Of a DNA stretch of 64,000 nucleotides, positions 55,479-64,000 are shown in pieces. Source of the stretch: Yersinia pekkanenii (lineage in GTDB: Bacteria > Pseudomonadota > Gammaproteobacteria > Enterobacterales > Enterobacteriaceae); NCBI RefSeq assembly GCF_001152565.1, contig NZ_CQAZ01000003.1:62001-126000 (forward strand), read 5' to 3'. A program made the translations under genes and the position numbers. The notes under the pieces were generated by a model, which ran no database searches, had not been told where the DNA came from, and saw only the letters and a program-made list of their open reading frames with translations. Position 1 is the stretch's first letter; each line of letters begins with the position of its first letter.

Positions 55479-57365
55479 ATGATGGACAATTTACGCGCGG
55501 CTGCTAATAACGTCGTGCTCAAAATCATTCTGGCCTTGATCATGTTGTCCTTCATCCTGACTGGTGTTGGCAGCTATCTGATTGGCGGTTCCAACGACTT
55601 TGCAGCCAAAGTTAATGGCCAAGAGATTAGTCGTGCTCAGTTAGAACAGGCTGTACAGAGTGAACGTGGCCGCTTGCAACAGCAATTAGGTGAACAGTTC
55701 TCCGCACTGGCTGGCAATGAAGGCTACATGCTGCAATTGCGTCAGCAAGTACTTGGGCAGTTGGTCAACAATATGCTGCTTGACCAATACGCCAAAAAAC
55801 TGGGCCTGACTGCCAGCGATGAACAAGTTAGAGATGCCATCCGCCAGGCACCTTATTTCCAGACCGATGGTAAGTTTGATAACAACAAATATCTCGAACT
55901 GGTTAACCGGATGGGATACACCCCAGATCAATTCGCGCAATCACAGCGTCAGCAGCTTATTAATCAACAATTGCTACAAGCCTTTGGTGATACAGGCTTC
56001 GTGCTGCCTATAGAAGCACAGGCTATGTCAGAGCTGATTTTGCAGCAACGTGAAGTCCGTCTGGCAACTCTGGATCTCAAAGCACTCCAGGCTCCGCAGA
56101 AAGTGACGGATGAAGAACTGCAAGCCTACTACGACCAGAACAAGAATAGCTTCATTGCACCAGAACAGATGAAAGTCAGTTTCATTGCGATGGATGCTGC
56201 CGCGATGCAGGACAAAATCACGGTCACTGAAGAGGATATCGCGGCATACTATGAACTGCATAAAAGCAGCTATACCCAGCCTGAACGCCGTAACTACAGT
56301 GTTATTCAGTTCAAGACGGAAGCTGAAGCTAAGTCTGCTTTGGATGAGTTGAAAAAAGGTGCTGATTTTGCCGCTGTAGCAAAAGAGAAATCTACCGATA
56401 TTATTTCTCGCAAAAATGGTGGTGAACTGGGTTGGTTGGAACCAGAAACCACGGCTGATGAATTGAAACAAGCCAATCTAAGTGAGAAAGGCCAGCTATC
56501 TGACGTGGTTAAATCCTCAGTGGGTTACTTGATTGTCCGTTTAAACGATATCAAGCCAGAACAGGTTAAACCGCTGTCAGAAGTGCATGATGCATTAGCG
56601 AAACAGGTTAAACAGGAAAAAGCCGTTGACGCTTATTACGCGTTACAGCAAAAGGTCAGTGAAGCAGCCACCAGTGATAACGAATCTTTGGCTTCGGCAG
56701 AAGAAGTCGCAGGCGCTAAAGCTAAGCAAACTGGGTGGTTTACCCGTGATGCGGTGCCTGCTGAGGTTAACTTCAAACCGGTTATACAGGCTATCTTTGA
56801 AGGTCGCCTGGTCGGTGAGAATGGCGCACCTGGCAGCAATTCAGATGTCATCACTGTTGACGGTGACCGTGCTTTTGTTATCCGTATTGACGGCCACAAA
56901 CCAGAAGGTGTCGAGCCATTTGATCACGTCCGTGATCAGGTAGCTGAACTGGTGAAACGTCAGAAAGCAGAGCAACAGGCTCGTGTTGATGGCGAGAAGC
57001 TCCTGACTGCACTGAAGCAAGGTAAAGGCGAAGAAGCGATGAAGGCCGCCGGTATCAGCTTTGGTGAGAAGAAAACCATGGCGCGGGCATCAGGTGACGA
57101 TCAATTAGTACAGACAATCTTTGCTTTGCCTCATCCGCAGAAAGATCAGCCGGTTTATGGCTTATCTCAGGATCGTCAGGACAATATCGTATTGATCGAA
57201 CTGTTGTCGGTAACTCCGGGTAAATTGCCGGAAGGCGAAATGAAGCCCTTTACGGCTAAAATGCTGGAAGGGTCTAGCGGCGTGACCTTTGATGCGCTGA
57301 TGGCAAACCTGCGTAAACAGGCAACCATTAAGCTGGGTCCTGCGGAGCAACAACAACCGCAATAA
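55479..57365 (+). CDS. ppiD: Periplasmic folding chaperone PpiD
   Basis: 628-aa inner-membrane-anchored SurA-like protein. N-terminal helix IILALIMLSFILTGVGSYLIGG, SurA_N domain (about 40-180), PpiC-type parvulin domain about 265-355 (AEAKSALDELKKGADFAAVAKEKSTD) and a C-terminal chaperone lobe. Works at the Sec translocon exit. Confidence 0.96.
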   Translation: MMDNLRAAANNVVLKIILALIMLSFILTGVGSYLIGGSNDFAAKVNGQEISRAQLEQAVQSERGRLQQQLGEQFSALAGNEGYMLQLRQQVLGQLVNNMLLDQYAKKLGLTASDEQVRDAIRQAPYFQTDGKFDNNKYLELVNRMGYTPDQFAQSQRQQLINQQLLQAFGDTGFVLPIEAQAMSELILQQREVRLATLDLKALQAPQKVTDEELQAYYDQNKNSFIAPEQMKVSFIAMDAAAMQDKITVTEEDIAAYYELHKSSYTQPERRNYSVIQFKTEAEAKSALDELKKGADFAAVAKEKSTDIISRKNGGELGWLEPETTADELKQANLSEKGQLSDVVKSSVGYLIVRLNDIKPEQVKPLSEVHDALAKQVKQEKAVDAYYALQQKVSEAATSDNESLASAEEVAGAKAKQTGWFTRDAVPAEVNFKPVIQAIFEGRLVGENGAPGSNSDVITVDGDRAFVIRIDGHKPEGVEPFDHVRDQVAELVKRQKAEQQARVDGEKLLTALKQGKGEEAMKAAGISFGEKKTMARASGDDQLVQTIFALPHPQKDQPVYGLSQDRQDNIVLIELLSVTPGKLPEGEMKPFTAKMLEGSSGVTFDALMANLRKQATIKLGPAEQQQPQ

Positions 57366-57503
57366 GCCTCGCATTCATCTGCAACTCGATGTAACAACGA
57401 AAGGTCGCTTTGGCGGCCTTTCGCATATCTGAAATCTGCCCTTTGCGATAAATCGGAGGGTGCGGCAAGGTAGCCATGCTGTCAAACACAAGGAGGATAC
57501 AGC

Positions 57504-57938
57504 ATGAAATTCATAGGAAAATTATTGGTAATAACGGCATTGTTGGCAGGTTTTAATCTGCAACAGATAGCCAACGCAGCACCGGCAAGCCTTACCAACT
57601 CATCTCAGTCAGGCAAAGACACAGCAAAAGGCAATGTCACAACGCGTAGCCATCTGCAAGCAGGAAACTCGAAAGCAAAAGTGCCTGAGGCGAAAAGCGA
57701 GAGTGCTAACGCGGCTACCGCGGCCATTGCTGGCAATCCATCAAGCCAAATCAATATTAATAGTGCTGATGCAGAGCAATTGGCACAGTTTCTTAGTGGA
57801 ATTGGTAGAAAGAAAGCAGAGGCAATTGTTAATTATCGCGAACAATTCGGCCCCTTTACTGATGCAGAACAGTTGCTTGAAGTTCCTGGTATTGGTCCGT
57901 CGTTCTTAGAGAGAAACAATGCCAGGCTGAAAATGTAA
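57504..57938 (+). CDS. ybaV: Helix-hairpin-helix (ComEA-like) protein YbaV
   Basis: 144-aa exported protein: signal peptide MKFIGKLLVITALLAGFNL to ANAA, a low-complexity Ser/Ala/Lys linker, then a double helix-hairpin-helix (ININSADAEQLAQFLSGIGRKKAEAIV, LEVPGIGPSF). Likely a periplasmic DNA-binding protein of the ComEA family; role unproven. Slightly longer than E. coli YbaV (123 aa). Confidence 0.92.
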   Translation: MKFIGKLLVITALLAGFNLQQIANAAPASLTNSSQSGKDTAKGNVTTRSHLQAGNSKAKVPEAKSESANAATAAIAGNPSSQININSADAEQLAQFLSGIGRKKAEAIVNYREQFGPFTDAEQLLEVPGIGPSFLERNNARLKM

Positions 57939-58217
57939 CGTTAGGCTAGATGAGTAACTATCGTGGTCAGGCAGGTACCGATAAGTGTTTGTCTGGCTAT
58001 TTTTACCGCATGTTTTCACAACACCTGTTCACCATAAATAATGCCCATAACTCCATAGGATAAGCCGCCACTGTCAGGTAAAACTGTGACGTTGATCCAA
58101 ATTATATTGTAAGCATGCTATGAAGATTTCTTCCTCTGCTAACCTTTGTTTTAAGGTCATACCAGTGGTATGGGTCACTCTATCATTACTATTCACTGTC
58201 TGGAGACGTTCGTCGTC

Positions 58218-58631
58218 ATGCATACTTATATTAAAGTCCGGGGTTTCCATATTGATGTTTTTCAACATGTTAATAACGCCCGTTACTTAGAGTTTCTCGA
58301 AGAAGCGCGCTGGGAATGGCTTGATGGAGAGCCTGCGGCACAATGGATGGCTGAAAAGAAAATCGCTTTTATCGTGGTTAATATCAACATTAACTATCGT
58401 CGACCCGCAGTGCTGGGTGACCGGTTACGAATCGATAGCCAGCTATTAAAGCTAAACGCTAAAAGTGGCGTGATGAAGCAAACGATCACGCTGGAACCTG
58501 AGTCTATTCCGGTGGCCGATGCAGAATTGACGTTTGCTTGTATTGATTTGCGTAGTCAGAGGGCATTGCCTCTCGAGGGAGAACTGCGCGAAAAACTGGA
58601 AGAATTTGTTAATCGAGGTATCTCAGGCTAA
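58218..58631 (+). CDS. fadM: Acyl-CoA thioesterase FadM/YbaW
   Basis: 137-aa hotdog-fold thioesterase; E. coli YbaW (FadM) acts in oleate beta-oxidation. DVFQHVNNARYLEFLEEARWEWL carries the catalytic Asp; start MHTYIKVRGFHIDV is the family start, the upstream 16 residues are not. Convergent with queC. Confidence 0.93.
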   Translation: MHTYIKVRGFHIDVFQHVNNARYLEFLEEARWEWLDGEPAAQWMAEKKIAFIVVNININYRRPAVLGDRLRIDSQLLKLNAKSGVMKQTITLEPESIPVADAELTFACIDLRSQRALPLEGELREKLEEFVNRGISG

Positions 58632-58697
58632 GCCAACAACTATTACTGAGGAGCATCTATCTCTCGGTAATATAAGAATACGAGGAGTAGTGGGGGG

Positions 58698-58717
58698 CCT
58701 CGCTCTGATGAGCGAGG
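58698..58717. repeat. Hairpin between fadM and queC
   Basis: Perfect 8-bp stem CCTCGCTC/GAGCGAGG with a TGAT loop, after six G. No T tract on either strand; may protect or end the converging transcripts. Confidence 0.5.
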
Positions 58718-58810
58718 TGAATATTAGGGGACGGTTTTAGTTGGCCATCACAGTCGTTATTTAGCCATGATAGCCAGTAAATCCTGATAGCCATCAGCGC
58801 AGAAAATCAA

Positions 58811-59509
58811 TCAAACCAGTCCGGTTTTTTGTTTCAAGCTCAGTAACACGTCGGGTTTATTAGCAAGATAGAGCCCCAGCCCTTTGGCGCGTAAATGGCA
58901 GGCGGCACATTGGCCACAGCCATCACCTTGAATACCGTTGTAACAAGTTAGCGTACCCTGGCGGACGAGATCCAGTTGCTGATAATAATCAGCCAGTGCC
59001 CATGTTTCTGCTTTATCCAGCCACATCAATGGCGTGATAAAAGCAATATCTCGGCCAATACCTAAATCGATGGCATGGTTGAGTGCCTTGACGAACTCAT
59101 CCCGGCAGTCAGGATACCCAGAGAAGTCGGTCTCGCAGACACCAGTGATAACCGCCTGAGCTTGCACCTGATAAGCATAAATTGCGGCTAAGGTCAGGAA
59201 TAAGATATTGCGGCCTGGGACAAAGGTGCTGGGAACCGTATCCGCATCTTCTTCACTATCAGTAGGAACGGGAATACTGTCGCGGGTTAGACTGCTGACG
59301 GCTAACTCATTAAGCATACCAACATCCAGTACTTTATGGGCTTTAGCGCCAAGTCGTGTGGCAAGCTCACGAGCAACGTCTATTTCTGCCCGGTGGCGTT
59401 GCCCATAATCGAATGTGATGCAATGGACTTCATCATATTGCTGTAATGCTTGGATTAAACAAGTAGTGGAATCTTGTCCACCACTAAAGACAACTACGGC
59501 GCGCTTCAT
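58811..59509 (-). CDS. queC: 7-cyano-7-deazaguanine synthase QueC
   Basis: Makes preQ0, the precursor used by Tgt in this same window. 232 aa; PP-loop [13 protein letters not shown], zinc cysteines [22 protein letters not shown] near the C terminus. Same position as in E. coli. Confidence 0.97.
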   Translation of the reverse strand: MKRAVVVFSGGQDSTTCLIQALQQYDEVHCITFDYGQRHRAEIDVARELATRLGAKAHKVLDVGMLNELAVSSLTRDSIPVPTDSEEDADTVPSTFVPGRNILFLTLAAIYAYQVQAQAVITGVCETDFSGYPDCRDEFVKALNHAIDLGIGRDIAFITPLMWLDKAETWALADYYQQLDLVRQGTLTCYNGIQGDGCGQCAACHLRAKGLGLYLANKPDVLLSLKQKTGLV

Positions 59510-59622
59510 ATTGTGGCCTCGTACGGTAGTGGGTTTGGCAGGGGAAATCCCACGGCAAAATTAATAACTGACAGTATGTTACTCAGTTCGCATTCTAAAG
59601 GGTAGTTACCCGTACTTTGCTA

Positions 59623-61326
59623 TCAGGTTATGGCTGGTGGCAGCCATGCCTGGCTGAAATCAAACCAGCCATATGCGGTTAGAGTAACGCCGTTAATCCG
59701 TGGGGGAGCATTGACCTGATATTGGTAATTGAACAGCGGCAGAATCAGCCCTGAGAGCATCAGGTCATTATAATATTCTTGTAATTGGCGAAAACGTTCT
59801 GGAGCCGGTTCAATTTGTTGAATATGAATCAGTGTTTTTTGCTGCTGTTCTAACTGCTTAGGGGAGAGAATACCACGCCACAGTGGGTCAAGCCGGAGCC
59901 AACTTTCCATAGTCGCTTCGGGTGATTCACCGACTAAATGGTCTGCTAATAATAAATCGGCCTCTTGAATTTGATGAGTGTCTTTCCACTGCTTATCGTG
60001 GCTGGCACGAGTTTCTAATATGCAGCCATGAGCCGCTAATACCGTTTTTAGTTGTTCGGCAACACTTTCAAGCTCCATTGGCGGTTGATAGACCAATATC
60101 AGGTGGGCAGGCAGTGGCGGGTTTTCATCCGATGTGAACTGCGGGATAGGCCAGCCGGGCAGCATTTCATGGCTGGGCGTTATCACGCCACGCCGAATTG
60201 ACAGTTCTTCTAATATGCCGGAGGTTTGTACTAACATCAGTAACTTGGCTATTTGCTGGGGAGTCATGTTGTTGAGGTGCTGATTAATGGCCAGATAACA
60301 AAATCCGAGGCTCATACTGCGTTGGACAGGGCGGGCTAAAGGGACATCTTCTTCCTGACCGAGGGTAATACGCACCGGATGTTGGCAACTACCGGCTGCT
60401 GATTGTGCCACCAGGCTCGGAGTTATCCAGTATTCAATGAGTTCCAGATACGGATGCTGTAAATGGTAAAACTCATGTTGCTCCAGCCGGACAAGATGCG
60501 GGTCGAAGGTCGCCAACTTAAACGGGCCTGCGCCTAACAGTGGATAGTCCGGATGAAACAGTCGGCACGGTAAATCCGCCAATCGATGCGCTAACCAGTA
60601 ATCAGGCTGAGAAAGGGTGAATTGCAGGCATAAGGCATGGGGGAGGGTGATGGCCGAAATAGAGGTAAAGCTAGCCTGGCTGCGTGGATTTGCCCGCAAT
60701 AGCGCTAACGTTTGCAGCAATTGTTCGCTGCGGATGTGCTCCCCATTATGCCAGCGCAATTGGCTACGTAAGAAGAATTGCCAGGTTAGACCATCGTCAC
60801 TGACCTGCCAGTGATGCGCCAAATCGGGCTTAGGCAGTGGATCACCGGTGTTAAATCGAGTCAGACCAGCGTGCAATGTATAAATTAGGTGCTGCTCAGC
60901 CCGCCCAGTGGCGGTGAGTGGATTTAACGGTTCAAGCTCGCGGTAATAAGGAATTCGCAATATTGGGCTGTCTGCTTGCCATTGTCCCCCCATATGAGGG
61001 TTCAGTAACGCTTGTAGGCGTTCTGGCTCCAGTTGAGCTAATGTGAGTGCTACCTGATGATTTCCTTGCTCGAGGAATACCTGTAGGTAGGTTGCCCGCA
61101 GTGCATCCGGGTTTTTCAAGCATTGCAGTTGTGCCCGCTTTCCTCGGCCAACTTGTGAATGCCAACTGAGCCAGTCATTCGCCTGTAGCTGCTGAATCAG
61201 GGTGCGGGCATGGCGTTCACTGCAAAATAGCAAACCTGCCAGTTCACTCACCGTGGTAGCAACGGGTTGATCCCCGAATTTCTGATACAAACGCTGATAT
61301 TGGGTTAGCCGGTGAATAATGCGCAT
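59623..61326 (-). CDS. ybaE: SgrR-family HTH/solute-binding protein YbaE
   Basis: 567 aa (E. coli YbaE 566). N-terminal winged helix of SgrR type (about 1-75, LAGLLFCSERHARTLIQQLQ, SQVGRGKRAQ) fused to a SBP-bac-5 solute-binding domain (about 110-450) with no signal peptide, so it is a cytoplasmic ligand-sensing regulator. Ligand unknown; SgrR itself responds to sugar-phosphate stress. Confidence 0.92.
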   Translation of the reverse strand: MRIIHRLTQYQRLYQKFGDQPVATTVSELAGLLFCSERHARTLIQQLQANDWLSWHSQVGRGKRAQLQCLKNPDALRATYLQVFLEQGNHQVALTLAQLEPERLQALLNPHMGGQWQADSPILRIPYYRELEPLNPLTATGRAEQHLIYTLHAGLTRFNTGDPLPKPDLAHHWQVSDDGLTWQFFLRSQLRWHNGEHIRSEQLLQTLALLRANPRSQASFTSISAITLPHALCLQFTLSQPDYWLAHRLADLPCRLFHPDYPLLGAGPFKLATFDPHLVRLEQHEFYHLQHPYLELIEYWITPSLVAQSAAGSCQHPVRITLGQEEDVPLARPVQRSMSLGFCYLAINQHLNNMTPQQIAKLLMLVQTSGILEELSIRRGVITPSHEMLPGWPIPQFTSDENPPLPAHLILVYQPPMELESVAEQLKTVLAAHGCILETRASHDKQWKDTHQIQEADLLLADHLVGESPEATMESWLRLDPLWRGILSPKQLEQQQKTLIHIQQIEPAPERFRQLQEYYNDLMLSGLILPLFNYQYQVNAPPRINGVTLTAYGWFDFSQAWLPPAIT

Positions 61327-61430
61327 AATTAAATCCGGAACAGTTTAAAATATTTGTTCACTATTAGTTCCGTAAATAGTACGCCATAATTTTATTCATA
61401 CCACCAGTTTCACTCTCTATGAGGTTTTAA

Positions 61431-62252
61431 ATGTACCGTTTAGCCGCTTTTGATATGGATGGAACCTTACTGATGCGCGACCATAAAATGGGTGGCACTA
61501 CCTTGAATGCTTTGCATCAGTTAGTGGAAAACGGGGTGATCCTCACCTTTGCCACCGGTCGGCATTATATTGATATGAAGGGGATTTTATCTCATTCAGG
61601 TATTAATGGTTATTTGATCACTGGCAATGGTACTCGGGTCTATGACGTCGAAGGGGAGCCATTACAGAGTATGGATTTACCCGCAGAACTGGTGGAGTTT
61701 GCGATGCGTACCCCATGGGAAACTCATGCCAGTATCCATATATTCCGCGATAATGGCTGGTTTACTGACCGCAATGATTCAGCGCTGCTGACGGCACATA
61801 AAACCAGCGGTTTTCAATTCCAACTCACCGCGCTGGATACATTACCACTGACCGGCAATCACAAAATTTGCTTTATTGCACCACATCAGGAATTGGTCGC
61901 GCTTAAAACTCAGCTCGAACAGCAGATGGGCAGTGAGGCAGATTTTTGTTTCTCGGCTATTGAGTGCCTGGAGGTATTACCCCGTGGCTGCAACAAAGGG
62001 GCCGCTTTAGCGCGATTAAGCCATCACCTCGATTTAACCCTGGCAGATTGCATGGCATTTGGTGACGCAATGAATGATAAAGAGATGTTGTCGCAGGTGG
62101 GGCGCGGGTTAGTGATGGGAAATGCATTACCGCAATTGAAACAAGAGTTACCTCATTTACAGGTTATTGGGCGCTGCGAACAACAAGGTGTCGCCCACTA
62201 TTTGCAACATTGGCTAAGTTCACCACACCTCACCTATTCCCCCGAATTCTGA
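61431..62252 (+). CDS. cof: HAD-family HMP-PP phosphatase Cof
   Basis: 273 aa (E. coli 272). HAD motif I FDMDGTLL with catalytic Asp pair, motif II FATGR, Lys in RGCNKGAAL and motif [13 protein letters not shown]. Dephosphorylates HMP-pyrophosphate and sugar phosphates. Divergent from ybaE. Confidence 0.96.
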   Translation: MYRLAAFDMDGTLLMRDHKMGGTTLNALHQLVENGVILTFATGRHYIDMKGILSHSGINGYLITGNGTRVYDVEGEPLQSMDLPAELVEFAMRTPWETHASIHIFRDNGWFTDRNDSALLTAHKTSGFQFQLTALDTLPLTGNHKICFIAPHQELVALKTQLEQQMGSEADFCFSAIECLEVLPRGCNKGAALARLSHHLDLTLADCMAFGDAMNDKEMLSQVGRGLVMGNALPQLKQELPHLQVIGRCEQQGVAHYLQHWLSSPHLTYSPEF

Positions 62253-62257
62253 GGTTC

Positions 62258-62336
62258 ATACCCTTTGTTCTTGAGGCTGTAGCCGTGGTCGCGAGGTTCT
62301 CTCGCTGCGGCCTACGATTTTAATTGCTCTGGGTAT
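62258..62336. repeat. 79-bp palindromic element
   Basis: ATACCC and GGGTAT at the ends, with an imperfect inner stem GTAGCCGTGGTCGCGAG/CTCGCTGCGGCCTAC. It starts 6 bp after the cof stop. GGCTGTAGCCGTGGTCGC (62275-62292) matches 16 of 18 bases at 30187-30204. It resembles a small non-autonomous palindromic repeat; family not identified. Confidence 0.55.
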
Positions 62337-62349
62337 AGCTATTAGCCAG

Positions 62350-62372
62350 CCGGATAACCATCCGGTTTTTTT
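62350..62372 (+). terminator. Terminator of cof
   Basis: Six-bp stem CCGGAT/ATCCGG, AACC loop, then seven T. Confidence 0.85.
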
Positions 62373-62379
62373 CTTCCGC

Positions 62380-62418
62380 AAGGCAGTTTGTTAGCATGAA
62401 TTGCTGATAAACTGCCTT
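62380..62418. terminator. Long hairpin between cof and the cysteine gene
   Basis: Seventeen-bp stem AAGGCAGTTTGTTAGCA/TGCTGATAAACTGCCTT with two mismatches and a 5-nt loop; lies 45-80 bp after the minus-strand stop at 62463. No T run on the minus strand; may terminate by rho or protect 3' ends. Confidence 0.5.
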
Positions 62419-62462
62419 TTGCTTTTGATGGTTTTTGGCTGCTAACTGAGACCTTATTCTTA

Positions 62463-63503
62463 TTACAGATTTTTCAATTCATTGCTAAACGGTGTTAGGT
62501 CACCAATATTATTACTGACCCATTGGGCATCGTAATAGGTATCAAGATAGCGCTCACCGCTGTCACAGAGTAACGTCACGAGAGCACCAGTTTTACCCTG
62601 TTCTCGCATCTGTTTGGCCAATTGTAATGCTCCCCAGACGTTAGTACCGGTTGATGCGCCCACTTTGCGGCCCAGAATACTTTCCAGCCAATGGATAGTT
62701 GCAACACTGGCAGCATCAGGAACCCGTAACATGCTGTCGATCACTTCTGGGATAAATGAAGGTTCTGCCCGTGGGCGGCCTATCCCTTCAATGCGGCTAC
62801 CACAACTGCCGGTTACCGTGCGGTCACGGTTGCAGAAACAGTCATAAAATACCGAGTTTTCCGGATCGACCACCATCAGTTGAGTATCATGCCCCTGATA
62901 GCGGATATATCGGCCCAAGGTTGCCGATGTGCCACCAGTACCTGCACTCATTACAATATAATCAGGTACCGGGAAGGGTTCACGAGCCATTTGACGGAAG
63001 ATACTATCAGCAATGTTATTATTGCCTCGCCAGTCGGTAGCTCGCTCGGCATAAGTAAACTGATCCATATAGTGGCCATTCAGATCACGAGCCAGTTGCT
63101 CTGATACCGCATAAATTTGCCCAGTGCTTTCAACAAAATGGCAACTGCCGCCGTAGAACATGATTTGTTCAACTTTACGCCGAGCGGTACAACTGGGCAT
63201 CACGGCGATAAATGGCAAGCCAATCAAGCGGGCAAAGTAGGCTTCAGATACCGCCGTGCTTCCTGAGGAAGCCTCGATTATGGTTGTTCCTTCCGTTATC
63301 CAACCATTGCATAAACCATAAAGAAACAATGAGCGCGCCAAACGGTGCTTCAAGCTACCGGTTGGATGAGTGCTCTCATCTTTTAAATAGAGATAAATGC
63401 CGGGAAAAGTGGGCAGATTTAAGCGGATCAGGTGGGTATCAGCGGAGCGCTGAAAATCAGCTTCTATTTCACTGATAGCATTCTTTACCCAAGTGTTGGT
63501 CAT
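62463..63503 (-). CDS. PLP-dependent cysteine synthase/desulfhydrase-family protein
   Basis: 346-aa fold-type II PLP enzyme. The PLP Lys is in [17 protein letters not shown] is the substrate loop and [14 protein letters not shown] the phosphate loop. It lacks the length and C terminus of CysK/CysM and resembles Cds1-type L-cysteine desulfhydrases (inference). It is divergent from decR, a cysteine-responsive activator in E. coli, over 125 bp, which suggests cysteine detoxification under DecR. E. coli has no such gene here. Confidence 0.83.
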   Translation of the reverse strand: MTNTWVKNAISEIEADFQRSADTHLIRLNLPTFPGIYLYLKDESTHPTGSLKHRLARSLFLYGLCNGWITEGTTIIEASSGSTAVSEAYFARLIGLPFIAVMPSCTARRKVEQIMFYGGSCHFVESTGQIYAVSEQLARDLNGHYMDQFTYAERATDWRGNNNIADSIFRQMAREPFPVPDYIVMSAGTGGTSATLGRYIRYQGHDTQLMVVDPENSVFYDCFCNRDRTVTGSCGSRIEGIGRPRAEPSFIPEVIDSMLRVPDAASVATIHWLESILGRKVGASTGTNVWGALQLAKQMREQGKTGALVTLLCDSGERYLDTYYDAQWVSNNIGDLTPFSNELKNL

Positions 63504-63628
63504 TTTATGGCCTGCGATGTAGGTAGTAAACTAATGATGACTAGATTAACGGTTATCAAAGAAAAAAACGTTGCCATTTTTCCTTCTTTATCGCCAAATA
63601 GTAGAAATTTATTCTCTGGTTTCTCGTT

Positions 63629-64000
63629 ATGTTAGATAAAACTGACCGTAAACTCCTTTGTATGTTGCAAGAAGATTGCACCCAGTCACTACACGTGCTG
63701 GCCGAGGCCGTCAATTTGACCTCTACACCTTGCTGGAAACGCTTGAAACGCCTTGAGGATGAGGGATTTATCCGTGGACGAGTCGCATTGCTGGATAGCG
63801 AAAAGTTGGGATTAGGACTTACGGCATTTGTACTGATCAAAACACAGCAGCATAATAGTGTCTGGTATCAGGAGTTCGTCGAATTTACCAAGCAAATGCC
63901 TGAGGTGCTGGCATTCTATCGTATGGCTGGCGAATATGACTATCTGATGCAGGTAGAAGTTGCCGATATGAAAAGTTACGATAATTTTTACAAACGGATG
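63629..64000 (+). CDS. decR: Lrp/AsnC-family regulator DecR (YbaO), 3' end cut
   Basis: First 124 codons; E. coli DecR is 152 aa, so about 28 are missing. N-terminal HTH ([25 protein letters not shown]), RAM ligand domain from about 65 ([30 protein letters not shown]). E. coli DecR activates cysteine detoxification; here the adjacent divergent gene is a likely target. Confidence 0.95.
   Translation, partial: MLDKTDRKLLCMLQEDCTQSLHVLAEAVNLTSTPCWKRLKRLEDEGFIRGRVALLDSEKLGLGLTAFVLIKTQQHNSVWYQEFVEFTKQMPEVLAFYRMAGEYDYLMQVEVADMKSYDNFYKRM

Noticed and set aside
57398-57423. Terminator after ppiD
   Set aside because: CGAAAGG/CCTTTCG hairpin with inner pairing is real, but no T tract follows; kept only as a possible 3'-end hairpin.

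Overview
The window is a chromosomal segment of an enterobacterium, most likely a Yersinia. Almost every gene follows the conserved Escherichia coli order from sbcC to ybaO/decR (sbcDC, phoBR, brnQ, proY, malZ, acpH, queA, tgt, yajC, secDF, nrdR, ribD, ribH, nusB, thiL, pgpA, dxs, ispA, xseB, thiI, yajL, panE, yajQ, yajR, cyoEDCBA, ampG, yajG, bolA, tig, clpPX, lon, hupB, ppiD, ybaV, ybaW, queC, ybaE, cof, decR). The proteins are close to, but not identical with, E. coli. Several ERIC palindromes, some of the enlarged kind known from yersiniae, sit in the intergenic gaps. Species cannot be fixed from sequence alone. No rRNA, tRNA, CRISPR array, insertion sequence or prophage was seen.

Layout. 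1-4.5 kb: the 3'-truncated sbcC and sbcD nuclease genes on the minus strand. 4.7-7.8 kb: phoB-phoR behind a Pho box, followed at once by an extra PstS-type phosphate-binding protein. 8.2-14 kb: transport and maltodextrin metabolism (brnQ, proY, malZ) and a short-chain dehydrogenase. 14-18 kb: gamma-glutamyltransferase, a relic of a hok-type toxin locus cut by an ERIC, a 2-Cys peroxiredoxin and acpH. 18.3-24 kb: queuosine genes queA and tgt joined to the Sec accessory genes yajC-secD-secF. 24.3-25.5 kb: an AT-rich orphan gene of unknown function where E. coli has yajD-tsx-yajI. 25.6-29.8 kb: nrdR, riboflavin genes, nusB, thiL, pgpA. 29.8-30.2 kb: a tandem ERIC array. 30.2-35 kb: isoprenoid genes dxs-ispA with xseB, and divergent thiI. 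35-38.7 kb: yajL, panE, yajQ, yajR. 38.8-43.6 kb: the cytochrome bo3 operon. 44-47.2 kb: a Tsx/OmpK channel, ampG and yajG. 47.5-57.4 kb: bolA and the proteostasis block tig, clpP, clpX, lon, hupB, ppiD, with heat-shock promoter motifs before clpP and lon. 57.5-64 kb: ybaV, ybaW, queC, ybaE, cof, then a PLP-dependent cysteine synthase/desulfhydrase-like gene divergent from the 3'-truncated regulator decR.

Most of the window is core genome. The best candidates for something new are the AT-rich orphan gene at 24331-25506, which looks like a composition mosaic; the hok-family leader interrupted by an ERIC at 16.1-16.5 kb; the tandem ERIC array and a small palindromic element that shares a motif with sequence at 30.2 kb; acpH, whose start codon lies a few bases from an ERIC end; and an unusually long glutamine-rich coiled coil in SbcC.
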